Part shown: one piece after another, positions 14,201 through 26,140 of the stretch
Position numbering within the stretch: the first letter of the stretch is position 1
How the letters are laid out: every line of letters starts with the position of its first letter
Assembly (NCBI RefSeq): GCF_041146395.1
Contig: NW_027182962.1
Span: 1-64,000 of the forward strand
Source of the DNA: Eulemur rufifrons
Taxonomy: Eukaryota > Chordata > Mammalia > Primates > Lemuridae
Direction of reading: 5' to 3'
DNA: 64,000 nt
Made by a program: the position numbers and the translations under genes
Notes under the pieces: generated by a model
What the model was told of the DNA's origin: nothing
Seen by the model: the letters and a program-made list of their open reading frames with translations, nothing else
Databases searched by the model: none

Positions 14201-16440
14201 GCGTAGCTGACTTGGTGTTGCCTATTTTTGTAAGTGGAGACTGACAATAAGCCATTCTTCTAATATCATCCCACCATCATTTCTCCATTGTTTAAAAATG
14301 CAGGGAAATTTTGCAAAATGGCATTATAATTTGTAGCTGGAGGATACTTTTTTTTTTTTTTGTGGGGTCTGTCAGGATGGGTGTTCAGGCCCTCTGTCAG
14401 ATCGCTGGTTTGTTTTTATTATCCCCAGAGAAGAGTAGTGGGCATGTGTTTGGCAGGTGAAAAGTGCGGATTCTGTTTCAGAGAATTAAACAGGATCCAC
14501 ATGGTCATCTCATTCCTTTAAGAATCCTTTGCTTAATCAGCTGGGATTCCACCATGTTTCTATATACTCCTCTATGCGTGGGCACAGGTACCTGGCTTGT
14601 TCCAAGAAGTATGCTGGAGAGTTTTCAAATTAACCAGTACGTTGAAAATTATTTGCAGGTTTTCAGCGTTTCACCATAATTTTGATAACGTTTGTATGTG
14701 CCTCCTGAAACCCAAGAAGGCTGCGACGGACATAACTATGCTGAGGAGTAGCTGACTTGTTGTTGCCTATTTTGGTTAGTGGAGACAGACAAGAAGCCAT
14801 TCTTCTAAGTATCATCCGACCACCATTTTTCCATTGTTTTAAAATGCAGGGAAATTTTGCAAGTTAGCATTATAATTAGTAGCTGGAGGGTACGGTTATT
14901 TTTTGTGTGTGGTCGATGTGGATGGGGGGGGCAGGCCCTCTGTCAGTTCGCTGGTTAGTTTTTATTATCCCCAGAGAGGAGAAGTGGGCATGTGTTTGGC
15001 AGGTGAAAAGGGCGGATTCTGTTTCAGAGAATTAACGATGATCCCCATGGTCATCCCGTTCCTTTAATAATCCTTTACTTCATCAGCTGGGATTCCACCA
15101 TGTTTCTATATACTCCTCTATGCGTGGGCACAGGTACCTGGCTTGTTCCAAGAAGTATGCTGGAGAGTTTTGAAATTAACCAGTACGTTGAAAATTATTT
15201 GCAGGTTTTCAGCGTTTCACCATAATTTTGATAACGTTTGTTTGTGCCTCCTGAAACCCAAGAAGGCTGCGACAGACATAACTATGCTGAGGAGTAGCTG
15301 ACTTGGTGTTTCCTATTTTTGTTAGTGGAGACTGACAAGAAGCCATTCTTCTAAGTATCATCCCACCACCATTTTTCCATTGTTTTAAAATGCAGGGTAA
15401 TTTTGGAAGTTAGCATTATAATTAGTAGCTAGATGCTACGGTGTTTTTTTTTTTTGTGTGTGGTCGATGTGGATGGGGGTGTCAGCCCTTCTGTCAGTTC
15501 GCTGCTTAGTTTTTATTATCCCCAGAGAGGAGAAGTGGGCATGTGTTTGGCAGGTGAAAAAGGCGGATTCTGTTTCAGAGAATTAACGATGATCCCCATG
15601 GTCATCTCGTTCCTTTAATAATCCTTAACTTCATCAGCTGGAAATCCACCATGGTTCTATATAAACCTCTTTGCGTGGGAACAGGTAACTGGCTTGTTCC
15701 AAGAAGTATGCCGCAGAGCTTTTCAATTAACCAGTACGTTGAAAATTATTTGCAGGTGTTCGGCGTTTCACCATAATTGTGATAACGTTTGTTTGTGCCT
15801 CCTGAAACCCAAGAAGGCTGTCACGAACATAGCTATGCTGAGGCGTAGCTGACTTGGTGTTGCCTATTTTTGTTAGTGGAAACTGACAAGAATCCATTCT
15901 TCTAAGTATCATCTCACCATCATTTTTCCATTGTTTAAAAATGCAGGAAAATTTTGCAAGTTAGCATTATAATTAGTAGCTGGAGGCTACGGTGTTTTTT
16001 TTTTTTCCTGTGGGGTCGGTGTGGATGTGTTGGTCAGGCCCTCTGTCAGTTCGCTGGTTTGTTTTTATTATCCCCAGAGAGGAGATGTGGGTATTAGTAT
16101 GGCAGGTGAAAACTGCGGATCTGTTTCAGAGAATTAAACCGGATCCGCATGGTAATCCCGTTCCTTTAAGAATCCTTTGCTTCATGAGCTGGGAATCCAC
16201 CATGGTTCTATATACTTCTCTATGCGTGGGCACAGGAAACTGTCTTGTTCCAAGAAGTATGCCTCAGAGTTTTTGAATTAACCAGTATGTTGAAAATCCT
16301 TTGCAGGTTTTCAGCGTTTCACCATAATTGTGATAACGTGTGAATGTGCCTACTGAAAACAAATATGGCTGCTACGGACATAACTATGCTGAGGCGTACC
16401 TGACTTGGTGTTGCCTTTTTTTGTCAGTGGAGACTGACAA
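8221..16440 (+). repeat. Sat-A higher-order repeat, copy 2 (15 monomers, 8,220 bp)
   Basis: This copy is collinear with copy 1 at a constant offset of 8,220 bp, with no indels seen. By eye only three substitutions separate the two: A to T at 13,511, G to A at 13,756 and G to A at 14,499. Poly-T tract lengths, which normally vary quickly, are also the same. Such identity across 8.2 kb points either to very recent duplication or gene conversion of the whole unit, or to an assembly artefact. A uniform array of independently evolving monomers would not look like this, because neighbouring monomers within a copy differ far more than equivalent monomers in different copies. Confidence 0.97.
14793..15338 (+). 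repeat. Mosaic C/A Sat-A monomer, second HOR copy
   Basis: This is the exact counterpart of the mosaic at 6,573, with the same switch point near 15,088. Sharing the scar shows that the exchange happened before the HOR was multiplied. Confidence 0.88.
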
Positions 16441-19400
16441 GAAGCCATTCTTCTAAGTATCATCCCACCATCATTTCTCCATTGTTTAAAAATGCAGGGA
16501 AATTTTGCAAATTGGCATTATAATTAGTAGCTGGAGGTTACTTTTTTTTTTGTGGGGTCGGTCAGGATGGGTGTTCAGGCCCTCTGTCAGAACGCTGGTT
16601 TGTTTTTATTATCCCCAGAGAAGAGTAGTGGGCATGTGTTTGGCAGGTGAAAAGTGCGGATTCTGTTTCAGAGAATTAAACAGGGTCCGCATGGTCATCT
16701 CATTCCTTTAAGAATCCTTTGCTTCATCAGCTGGGATTCCACCATGTTTCTATATACTTCTCTATGCGTGGGCACAGGTACCTGGCTTGTTCCAAGAAGT
16801 ATCCTGGAGGGTTTTCAAATTAACCAGTACTTTGAAAATTATTTGCAGGTGTTCAGCGTTTCACCATAATTGTGATAACGTTTGTTTGTGCCTCCTGAAA
16901 CCCAAGAAAGCAGCGACGGACATAACTATGCTGAGGAGTAGCTGACTTGGTGTTGCCTATTTTTGTTAGTGGAGACTGACAAGAAGCCATTCTTCTAAGT
17001 ATCATCCCACCACCATTTTTCCATTGTTTTAAAATGCAGGGAAATTTTGCAAGTTAGCATTATAATTAGTAGCTGGAGGGTACGGTTTTTTTGTGTGTGT
17101 GATCGATGTGGATGGGAGGGGCAGGCCCTCTGTCAGTTCGCTGGTTAGTTTTTATTATTCCCAGAGAGGAGAAGTGGACATGTGTTTGGCAGGTGAAAAG
17201 GGCGGATTCTGTTTCAGAGAATTAACGATGATCCCCATGGTCATCCCGTTCCTTTAATAATCCTTTACTTCTTCAGCTGGAAATCCACCATGGTTCTGTA
17301 TACTCCTCTTTGCGTGGGAACAGGAAACTGGCTTGTTCCAAGAAGTATGCCGCAGAGCTTTTCAATTAACCACTACGTTGAAAATTATTTGCAGGTGTTC
17401 AGAGTTTCAGCATAATTGTGATAACGTTTGTTTGTGCCTCCTGAAACCCAGGAAGGCTTCGACGGACATAACTATACTGAGGAGTAGCTGACTTGGTGTT
17501 GCCTATTTTTGTTAGTGGAGACAGACAAGAAGCCATTCTTCTAAGTATCATCCCACCACCATTTTTCCATTGTTTTAAAACGCAGGGAAATTTTGCAAGT
17601 TAGCATTATAATTAGTAGCTGGAGGGTACGGTTTTTTTTGTGTGTGTGGTCGATGTGGATGGGGGGGTCAGGCGCTCTGTCAGTTCGCTGGTTAGTTTTT
17701 ATTATCCCCAGAGAGGAGAAGTGGGCATGTGTTTGGCAGGAGAAAAGGGCGGATTCTGTTTCAGAGAATTAATGATGATCCCCATGGTCATCCCATTCCT
17801 TTAAGAATCCTTTACTTCATCGGCTGGAAATCCACCATGGTTCTATATACTCCTCTTTGCGTGGGAACAGGTAACTGGCTAGTTCCAAGAAGTATGCCGC
17901 AGAGCTTTTCAATTAACCACTAGGTAGAAAATTATTTGCAGGTGTTCAGCGTTTCACTAAAATTGTGATAACGTTTGTTTGTGCCTCCTGAAACCCAAGA
18001 AGGCTGCGACGGACATAACGATGCTGAGGCGTAGCTGACTTGGTATTGCCTATTTTTGTTAGTGGAGACTGACAAGAATCCATTCTTCTAAGTATCATCT
18101 CATCATCATTTTTCCATTGTTTAAAAATGCAGGAAAATTTTGCAAGTTAGCATTATAATTAGTAGCTGGAGGCTACGGTGTTTTTCTTTTTTTTTCCTGT
18201 GGGGTCGGTGTGGATGTGTTGGTCAGGCCCTCTGTCAGTTCGCTGGTTTGTTTTTATTATCCCCAGAGAGGAGAAGTGGGTATTAGTATGGCAGGTGAAA
18301 ACTGCGGATCTGTTTCAGAGAATTAAACAGGATCCCCATGGTAATCCCGTTCCTTTAAGAATCCTTTGCTTCATGAGCTGGGAATCCACCATGATTCTAT
18401 ATACTTCTCTATGCGTGGGCACAGGAAACTGGCTTGTTCCAAGAAGTATGCCTCAGAGCTTTTCAATTAACCAGTATGTTGAAAATCCTTTGCAGGTTTT
18501 CAGCGTTTCACCATAATTGTGATAACGTGTGTATGTGTCTCCTGAAACCAAATATGGCTGCTATGGAAATAACTATGCTGAGGCGTAGCTGACTTGGTGT
18601 TGCCTATTTTTGTCAGTGGAGACTGACAAGAAGCCATTCTTCTAAGTATCATCCCACCATCATTTCTCCATTGTTTAAAAATGCAGGGAAATTTTGCATT
18701 TTGGCATTATAATTAGTAGCTGGAGGGTACTTTTTTTTTTTGTGGGGTCGGTCAGGATTGGTGTTCAGGCCCTCTGTCAGATCGCTGGTTTGTTTTTATT
18801 ATCCCCAGAGAAGAGTAGTGGGCATGTGTTTGGCAGGTGAAAAGTGCGGATTCTGTTTCAGAGAATTAAACAGGATCCGCATGGTCATCTCATTCCTTTA
18901 AGAATCCTTTGCTTCATCAGCTGGGATTCCACCATGTTTCTAAATACTCCTCTATGCGTGGGCACAGGTACCTGGCTTGTTCCAAGAAGTATGCTGGAGA
19001 GTTTTCAAATTAACCAGTACGTTGAAAATTATTTGCAGGTTTTCAGCGTTTCACCATAATTTTGAAAACGTGTGTATGTTCCTCCTGAAACCCAAGAAGG
19101 CTGCGACGGACATAACTATGCTGAGGCGTAGCTGACTTGGTTTTGCCTATTTTTCTTAGTGGAGACTCACAAGAATCCATTCTTCTAAGTATCATCTCAC
19201 AATCATTTTTCCATTTTTTAAAAATGCAGGAAAATTGTGCAAGTTAGCATTATAATTAGTAGCTGGAGGCTACGGTGTTTTTTTTTTTTTTTTCCTGTGT
19301 GGTCGATGTGGATGGGGGGGTGTGGCCCTCTGTCAGTTCGCTGGTTTGTTTTTATTATCCCCAGAGAGGAGAAGTGGGTATTAGTATGGCAGGTGAATAC

Positions 19401-20827
19401 TGCGGATCTGTTTCAGAGAATTAAACAGGATCCGCATGGTAATCCTGTTCCTTTAAGAATCCTTTGCTTCATGAGCTGGGAATCCACCATGGTTCTATAT
19501 ACTTCTCTATGCGTGGGCACAGGAAACTGGCTTGTTCCAAGAAGTATGCCTCAGAGCTTTTCATATAACCAGTATGTTGAAAATCCTTTGCAGGTTTTCA
19601 GCGTTTCACCATAATTGTGATAACGTGTGTATGTGCCTACTGAAAACAAATATGGCTGCTACGGACATAACTATGCTGAGGCGTAGCTGACTTGGTGTTG
19701 CCTATTTTTGTCAGTGGAGACTGACAAGAAGCCATTCTTCTAAGTATCATCCCACCACCATTTTTCCATTGTTTTAAAATGCAGGGAAATTTTGCAAGTT
19801 AGCATTATAATTAGTAGCTGGAGGGAACGGTTTTTTCTTTTGTGTGATCCATGTGGATGGGGGGGTCACGCGTCTGTCAGTTCGCTGGTTAGTTTTTATT
19901 TTCCCCAGAGAGGAGAAGTGGGCATGTGTTTGGCAGGTGAAAAGGGCGGATTCTGTTTCAGAGAATTAACGATGATTCCCACGGTCATCCCGTTCCTTTA
20001 ATAATCCTTTACTTCATCAGCTGGAAATCCACCATGGTTCTATATACTCCTCTTTGCGTGGGAACAGGTAACTGGCTTGTTCCAAGAAGTATGCCGTAGA
20101 GCTTTTCAATTAACCACTACGTTGAAAATTATTTGCAGGTGTTCAGCGTTTCACCATAATTGTGATAACGTTTGTTTGTGCCTCCTGAAACCCAAGAAGG
20201 CTGCGACGGACATAACTATGCTGAGGCGTAGCTGACTTGGTTTTGCCTATTTTTTTAGTGGAGACTGACAAGAATCCATTCTTCTAAGTATCATCGCATC
20301 ATCATTTTTCCATTGTTTAAAAATGCAGGAAAATTTTGCAAGTTAGCATTTTACTTAGTAGCTGGAGGCTATGGTGTTTTTTTTTTTTTTTTTCCTGTGG
20401 GGTCGGTGTGGATGTGTTGGTCAGGCCCTCTGTCAGTTCGCTGGTTTGTTTTTATTATCCCCAGAGAGGAGAAGTGGGTATTAGTATGGCAGGTGAAAAC
20501 TGCGGATCTGTTTCAGAGAATTAAACAGGATCCGCATGGTAATCCCGTTCCTTTAAGAATCCTTTCCTTCATGAGTTGGGAATCCACCATGGTTCTATAT
20601 ACTTCTCTATGCGTGGGCACAGGAAACTGGCTTGTTCCAAGAAGTATGCCTCAGAGCTTTTCAATTAACCAGTATGTTGAAAATCCTTTGCAGGTTTTCA
20701 GCGTTTCACCATAATTGTGATAACGTGTGTATGTGCCTACTGAAACCAAATATGGCTGCTACGGACATAACTATGCTGAGGCGTAGCTGACTTGGTGTTG
20801 CCTATTTTTGTCACTGGAGACTGACAA
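16441..20827 (+). repeat. Sat-A higher-order repeat, copy 3, conserved first eight monomers
   Basis: Monomers 1-8 of the HOR start at 16441, 16983, 17529, 18076, 18630, 19173, 19728 and 20272. They match copy 2 at offset 8,220 almost perfectly. The one change I saw is a double substitution of AA to TT at 18,699-18,700. Strict collinearity stops just after 20,828, about 25 bases into the next monomer. The perfectly homogenised part of the array therefore ends here. Confidence 0.95.
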
Positions 20828-21369
20828 GAAGCCATTCTTCTAAGTATCATCCCAACATCATTTCTCCATTGTTTAAAAATGCAGGGAAATTTTGCAAATT
20901 GGCATTATAATTAATAGCTGGAGGGTACTTTTTTTTTTGTGGAGTCGGTCAGGATGGGTGTTCAGGCCCTCTGTCAGATCGCTGGTTTGTTTTTATTTTC
21001 CCCAGAGAAGAGTAGTGGGCATGTGTTTGGCAGGTGAAAAGTGCGGATTCTGTTTCAGAGAATTAAACAGGATCCGCATGGTCATCTCATTCCTTTAAGA
21101 ATCCTTTGCTTCATCAGCTGGGCTTCCACCATGTTTCTATATACTCCTCTATGCGTGGGCACAGGTACCTGGCTTGTTCCAGGAAGTATGCCGGAGAGTT
21201 TTCAAATTAACCAGTACGTTGAAAATTATTTGCAGGTTTTCAGCGTTTCACCATAATTTTGATAACGTTTGTATGTGCCTCCTGAAACCCAAGAAGGCTG
21301 CGACGGACATAACTATGCTGAGGAGTAGCTGACTTGGTGTTGCCTATTTTTGTTAGTGGAGACAGACAA
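20828..21369 (+). repeat. Extra type-A monomer absent from HOR copies 1 and 2
   Basis: Copies 1 and 2 pass directly from monomer 8 (type B) to monomer 9 (type C). Here a full type-A monomer lies between them. It is recognised by TTTCTCCATTG, GCAAATTGGC, the AGAGAAGAGTAGTGGGC segment and the TTAAACAGGATCCGC segment. It resembles the A monomers at 2190 and 6028 but is identical to neither. After it, similarity to copy 2 resumes at an offset of about 8,763 bp. Either one monomer was inserted here, or it was lost from the lineage that gave copies 1 and 2. Confidence 0.92.
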
Positions 21370-23850
21370 GAAGCCATTCTTCTAAGTATCATCCCACCAC
21401 GATTTTTCCATTGTTTTAAAAGGCAGGGAAATTTTGCAAGTTAGCATTATAATTAGTAGCTGGAGGGTACGGTTTTTTTCTGTGTGTGGTCGATGTGGAT
21501 GGGGGGGTTAGGCCCTCTGTCAGTTCGCTGGTTAGTTTTTATTATCCCCAGAGAGGAGAAGTGGGCATGTGTTTGGCAGGTGAAAAGGGCGGATTCTGTT
21601 TCAGATGATTAACGATGATCCCCATGGTCATCCCTTTCATTTAATAGTCCTTTACTTCATCAGCTGGAAATCCACCATGGTTCTATACACTCCTCTTTTC
21701 CTCGGAACAGGTAACTGGCTTGTTCCAAGAACTATGCCGCAGAGCTTTTCAATTAACCACTACGTTGAAAATTATTTGCAGGTGTTCAGCGTTTCACCAT
21801 AATTGTGATAACGTTTGCTTGTGCCTCCTGAAGCCCAAGAAGGCTGCGACGGACATAACTATGCTGAGGAGTAGCTGACTTGGTGTTGCCTCTTTTTGTT
21901 AGTGGAGACTGACAAGAAGCCATTCTTCTAAGTATCATCCCACCACCATTTTTCCATTGTTTTAAAATGCAGGGAAATTTTGCAAGTTAGCATTATAATT
22001 AGTAGCTGGCGGGTCCGTTTTTTTTTTCTGTGTGTGGTCGATGTGATGGGGGGGTCAGGCCCTCTGTCAGTTCGCTGGTTAGTTTTTATTATCCCTAGAG
22101 AGGAGAAGTGGACATGTGTTTGGCAGGTGAAAAGGGCGGATTCTGTTTCAGAGAATTAACGATGATCCCCATGGTCATCCCGTTCCTTTAATAATCCTCT
22201 ACTTCATCAGCTGGAAATCCACCATGGTTCTATATACTCCTCTTTGCGTGGGAACAGGTAACTGGCTTGTTCCAAGAAGTATGCTGCAGAGCTTTTCAAT
22301 TAACCACTACGTTGAAAATTATTTGCAGGTGTTCAGCGTTTCACCATAATTTTGATAACGTTTGTTTGTGCCTCCTGAAACCCAAGAAGGCTGCGACGGA
22401 CATAACTGTGCTGAGGAGTAGCTGACTTGGTGTTGCCTCTTTTTGTTAGTGGAGACTGACAAGAAGCCATTCTTCTAAGTATCATCCCACCACCATTTTT
22501 CCATTGTTTTAAAAGGCAGGGAAATTTTGCAAGTTAGCATTATAATTAGTAGCTGGATGGTACGGTTTTTTTTTTTGTGTGTGTGGTCGATGTGGATGGG
22601 GGGGTCAGGCCCTCTGTCAGTTCTGTTGTTAGTTTTTATTATCCTCAGAGAGGAGAAGTGGCCATGTGTTTGGCAGGTGAAAAGGGCGGATTCTGTTTCA
22701 GAGAATTAACGATGATCCCCATGCTCATCCCGTTCCTTTAATAATCCTTTACTTCATCAGCTGGAAATCCACCATGGTTCTATATACTCCTCTTTGCGTG
22801 GGAACAGGTAACTGGCTTGTTCCAAGAAGTATGTCGCAGGGCTTTTCAATTAACCAGTACGTTGAAAATATTTGCAGGTGTTCAGCGTTTCACCATAATT
22901 GAGATAACGTTTGTTTGTGCCTCCTGAAACCCAAGAAGGCTGTGACGGACATAACTATGCCAAGGCGTAGCTGACTTGGTGTTGCCTATTTTTGTAAGTG
23001 GAGACTGACAAGAAGCCATTCTTCTAAATATCATCCCACCATCATTTCTCCATTGTTTAAAAATGCAGGGAAATTTTGCAAAATGGCATTATAATTTGTA
23101 GCTGGAGGATACTTTTTTTTTTTTTTGTGGGGTCTGTCAGGATGGGTGTTCAGGCCCTCTGTCAGATCGCTGGTTTGTTTTTATTATCCCCAGAGAAGAG
23201 TAGTGGGCATGTGTTTGGCAGGTGAAAAGTGCGGATTCTGTTTCAGAGAATTAAACAGGATCCGCATGGTCATCTCATTCCTTTAAGAATCCTTTGCTTA
23301 ATCAGCTGGGATTCCACCATGTTTCTATATACTCCTCTATGCGTGGGCACAGGTACCTGGCTTGTTCCAAGAAGTATGCTGGAGAGTTTTCAAATTAACC
23401 AGTACGTTGAAAATTATTTGCAGGTTTTCAGCGTTTCACCATAATTTTGATAACGTTTGTATGTGCCTCCTGAAACCCAAGAAGGCTGCGACGGACATAA
23501 CTATGCTGAGGAGTAGCTGACTTGGTGTTGCCTATTTTGGTTAGTGGAGACAGACAAGAAGCCATTCTTCTAAGTATCATCCGACCACCATTTTTCCATT
23601 GTTTTAAAATGCAGGGAAATTTTGCAAGTTAGCATTATAATTAGTAGCTGGAGGGTACGGTTATTTTTTGTGTGTGGTCGATGTGGATGGGGGGGGCAGG
23701 CCCTCTGTCAGTTCGCTGGTTAGTTTTTATTATCCCCAGAGAGGAGAAGTGGGCATGTGTTTGGCAGGTGAAAAGGGCGGATTCTGTTTCAGAGAATTAA
23801 CGATGATCCCCATGGTCATCCCGTTCCTTTAATAATCCTTTACTTCATCA
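21370..23850 (+). repeat. Sat-A copy 3, monomers 9 to mid-13, slightly diverged
   Basis: Monomers start at 21370, 21916, 22463, 23012 and 23558. They follow the order of copy 2 (12,608 onward) at an offset of about 8,763-8,765 bp. Scattered differences appear, such as TCAGATGATT near 21,602, GCGGGTCC near 22,010 and a GTGTGTGGTCG restored near 22,030. Divergence is thus clearly higher than the near-zero level left of 20,850, but still low. Collinearity ends near 23,850, inside the monomer equivalent to the mosaic monomer 13. Confidence 0.9.
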
Positions 23851-25194
23851 GCTGGAAATCCAACATGGTTCTATATACTCCTCTTTGTGTGGGAACAGGT
23901 AACTGGCTTGTTCCAAGAAGTATGCCGCAGAGCTTTTCAATTAACTACTACGTTGAAAATTATTTGCAGGTGTTCAGCATTTCACCATAATTGTGATAAC
24001 GTTTGTTTGTGCCTCCTGAAACCCAAGAAGGCTGCGACGGACATAACTATGCTGAGGAGTAGCTGACTTCGTGTTGCCTATTTTTTTTGGTGGAGACTAA
24101 CAAGAAGCCATTCTTCTAAGTATCATCCCACCACCATTTTTCCAATGTTTTAAAATGCAGGGATATTTTGCAAGTTAGCATTATAATTAGTAGCTGGAGG
24201 GTACGGTATTTTTTTGTGTGTGGTCGATGTGGATGGGAGGGTCAGGCCCTCTGTCAGTTCGCTGGTTAGTTTTTATTATCCCCAGAGAGGAGAAGTGGGC
24301 ATGTGTTTGCCAGGTGAAAAGGGCGGATTCTGTTTCAGAGAATTAACGATGATCCCCATGGTCATCCCGTTCCTTTAATAATCCTTAACTTCATCAGCTG
24401 GAAATCCACCATGGTTCTATATACTCCTCTTTGCGTGGGAACAGGTAACTGGCTTGTTCCAAGAAGTATGCCGCAGAGCTTTTCAATTAACCACTACGTT
24501 GAAAATTATTTGCAGGTGTTCAGCGTTTCACCATAATTGTGATAACGTTTGTATGTGCCTCCTGAAACCCAAGAAGGATGCGACGGACATAACTATGCTG
24601 AGGCGTAGCTGACTTGGTGTTGCCTATTTTTGTTAGTGGAGACAGACAAGAAGCCATTCTTCTAAGTATTATCCCACCACCATTTTTCCATTGTTTTAAA
24701 ATGCAGGGAAATTTTGCAAATTGGTATTATAATTAATAGCTGGAGGGTACGGTTTTTTTTTTGTGTGGTCGATGTGGATGCTGGGGTCAGGCCCTCTGTC
24801 AGTTCGCTGGTTAGTTTTTATTATCCCCAGAGAAGAGTAGTGGGCATGTGTTTGGCAGGTGAAAAGTTCGGATTCTGTTTCAGAGAATTAAACAGGATCC
24901 GCATGGTCATCTCATTTCTTTAAGAATCCTTTGCTTCATAAGCTGGGATTCCATCATGTTTCTATATACTCCTCTATGCGTGGGCACAGGTACCTGGCTT
25001 GTTCCAAGAAGTATGCTGGAGAGTTTTCAAATTAACCAGTACGTTGAAAATTATTTGCAGGTTTTCAGCGTTTCACCATAATTTTGATAACGTTTGTATG
25101 TGCCTCCTGAAACCCAAGAAGTCTGCGACAGACATAACTATGCTGAGGAGTAGCTGACTTGGTGTTGCCTATTTTTGTTAGTGGAGACAGACAA
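23851..25194 (+). repeat. Sat-A array edge with monomer order not found in the HOR
   Basis: This segment holds the rest of a pure type-C monomer (23,558-24,103), a type-C monomer (24,104-24,649) and a mosaic monomer (24,650-25,194). The mosaic begins as type C and becomes type A in its second half. It carries the rare variant GACAGACATA near 25,127, which elsewhere I saw only in HOR monomer 13 (near 7,051 and 15,271). These monomers look like remnants of the arrangement that preceded the present HOR. Confidence 0.88.
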
Positions 25195-25260
25195 GAAGCC
25201 ATTCTTCTAAGTATCATCCCACCACCATTTTTCCATTGTTTTAAAAGGCAGGGAAATTTT
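25195..25260 (+). repeat. Truncated last Sat-A monomer
   Basis: The monomer starts normally at GAAGCCATTC and is cut after GCAGGGAAATTTT, where an intact monomer continues with GCAAGTTAGC. The next bases are AAATTTTAAACCC and then telomere-like repeats. The AAATTTT shared at the joint is a microhomology. Confidence 0.93.
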
Positions 25261-25530
25261 AAATTTTAAACCCTTAACCCTAACCCTAACCCTAACCTTA
25301 ACCCTAACCCTAACCCACCACCATTTTTCAGGGAAATTTTAAAATTTTAAATTTTAAACCCTTAACCCTTAACACTTAAACCTTAAAATTTTAAAATTTT
25401 AAACCCTTAACCCTAACCCTAACCCTAACCTTAACCTTAACCCTAACCCACCACCAATTTTCCATTGTTTTAAAAGGCAGGGAAATTTTAAAATTTTAAA
25501 CCCTTAACCCTAACCCTAACCCTAACCGTA
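25222..25530 (+). repeat. Triplicated satellite/telomere-like junction unit
   Basis: Three tandem copies of a composite unit begin at about 25,222, 25,314 and 25,447. Each has a 30-50 bp Sat-A fragment (CCACCACCATTTTTC to CAGGGAAATTTT), then one or more AAAATTTTAAA motifs, then a short run of CCCTAA-type repeats. The middle copy lacks the CATTGTTTTAAAAGG part of the satellite fragment and has an expanded AAATTTT section. The return from telomere-like DNA to satellite occurs at CCCACC, where both sequences read CCCA. The exit occurs at AAATTTT. Both joints are therefore microhomologies. Confidence 0.9.
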
Positions 25531-25930
25531 ATGCTAACCCCTAAACGTAACCCTAACCGTGACCAGTGAACCTAAACCTAACCTCTAACACAAACCATAG
25601 CACATAACTCTAACCCTAAAACTAACCCTAACCCTAACCCTAAACCTAAACCCTAACTCTTAACCTTAACACTAAGCGTTAACTCTCACGCTAACCTTTA
25701 ATCCTAACCCTAATCCTAATCTTGAACCCTAAACCTAACACTTAACCCTAACCCTGTACCAATCCCTAACCCCTCATCTTAACCCTAACCGTAAACCTCA
25801 ACCCTAAACCAAAGTGTAGCCGTTAAACCTAAGAGTAACCTTTAACCCTAACCCTATTCCCTAACCCTAAGCCCTCACCCTAACACTAAACTTCATCCTT
25901 AACCCTAACCAGAATCCTAACCCTAAATCT

Positions 25931-26140
25931 AATTCTCAGACTTCTGGCTTTCTTAGAGTTTAGAAAGCCTGCAATCCTCCCATGCCATGCGTGAAAGGAG
26001 GCTCTACCACTGTGTCCTGCATGAAACCCACGGGCCCATACCCAGAGTATGATAGAGTGGGTTCCCGGGTACAATCCCAGCCCCCTAAACTCCCCCCGCC
26101 CGCCTAATGCAGACAGGGCCCGTGCGCTAAGCATAAACAA
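25931..26140 (+). repeat. Interspersed block, type 1
   Basis: This is non-telomeric sequence, richer in GC than its surroundings, opening with AATTCTCAGACTTCT. Recognisable inner motifs are AGTTTAGAAAGCCTGC, CCATGCCATGCGTGAAAG, TGTCCTGCATGAAACCCA and GATAGAGTGGGTTCCCGG. It closes with ACAGGGCCCGTGC. It lies in HOR unit 1. No protein or RNA family was recognised. Confidence 0.85.

Noticed and set aside
1..25194. CENP-B box in Sat-A monomers
   Set aside because: I looked for the TTCG....A..CGGG pattern. The only candidate core (TTCGCTGGTTAG) does not fit, so centromere identity cannot be argued from it.
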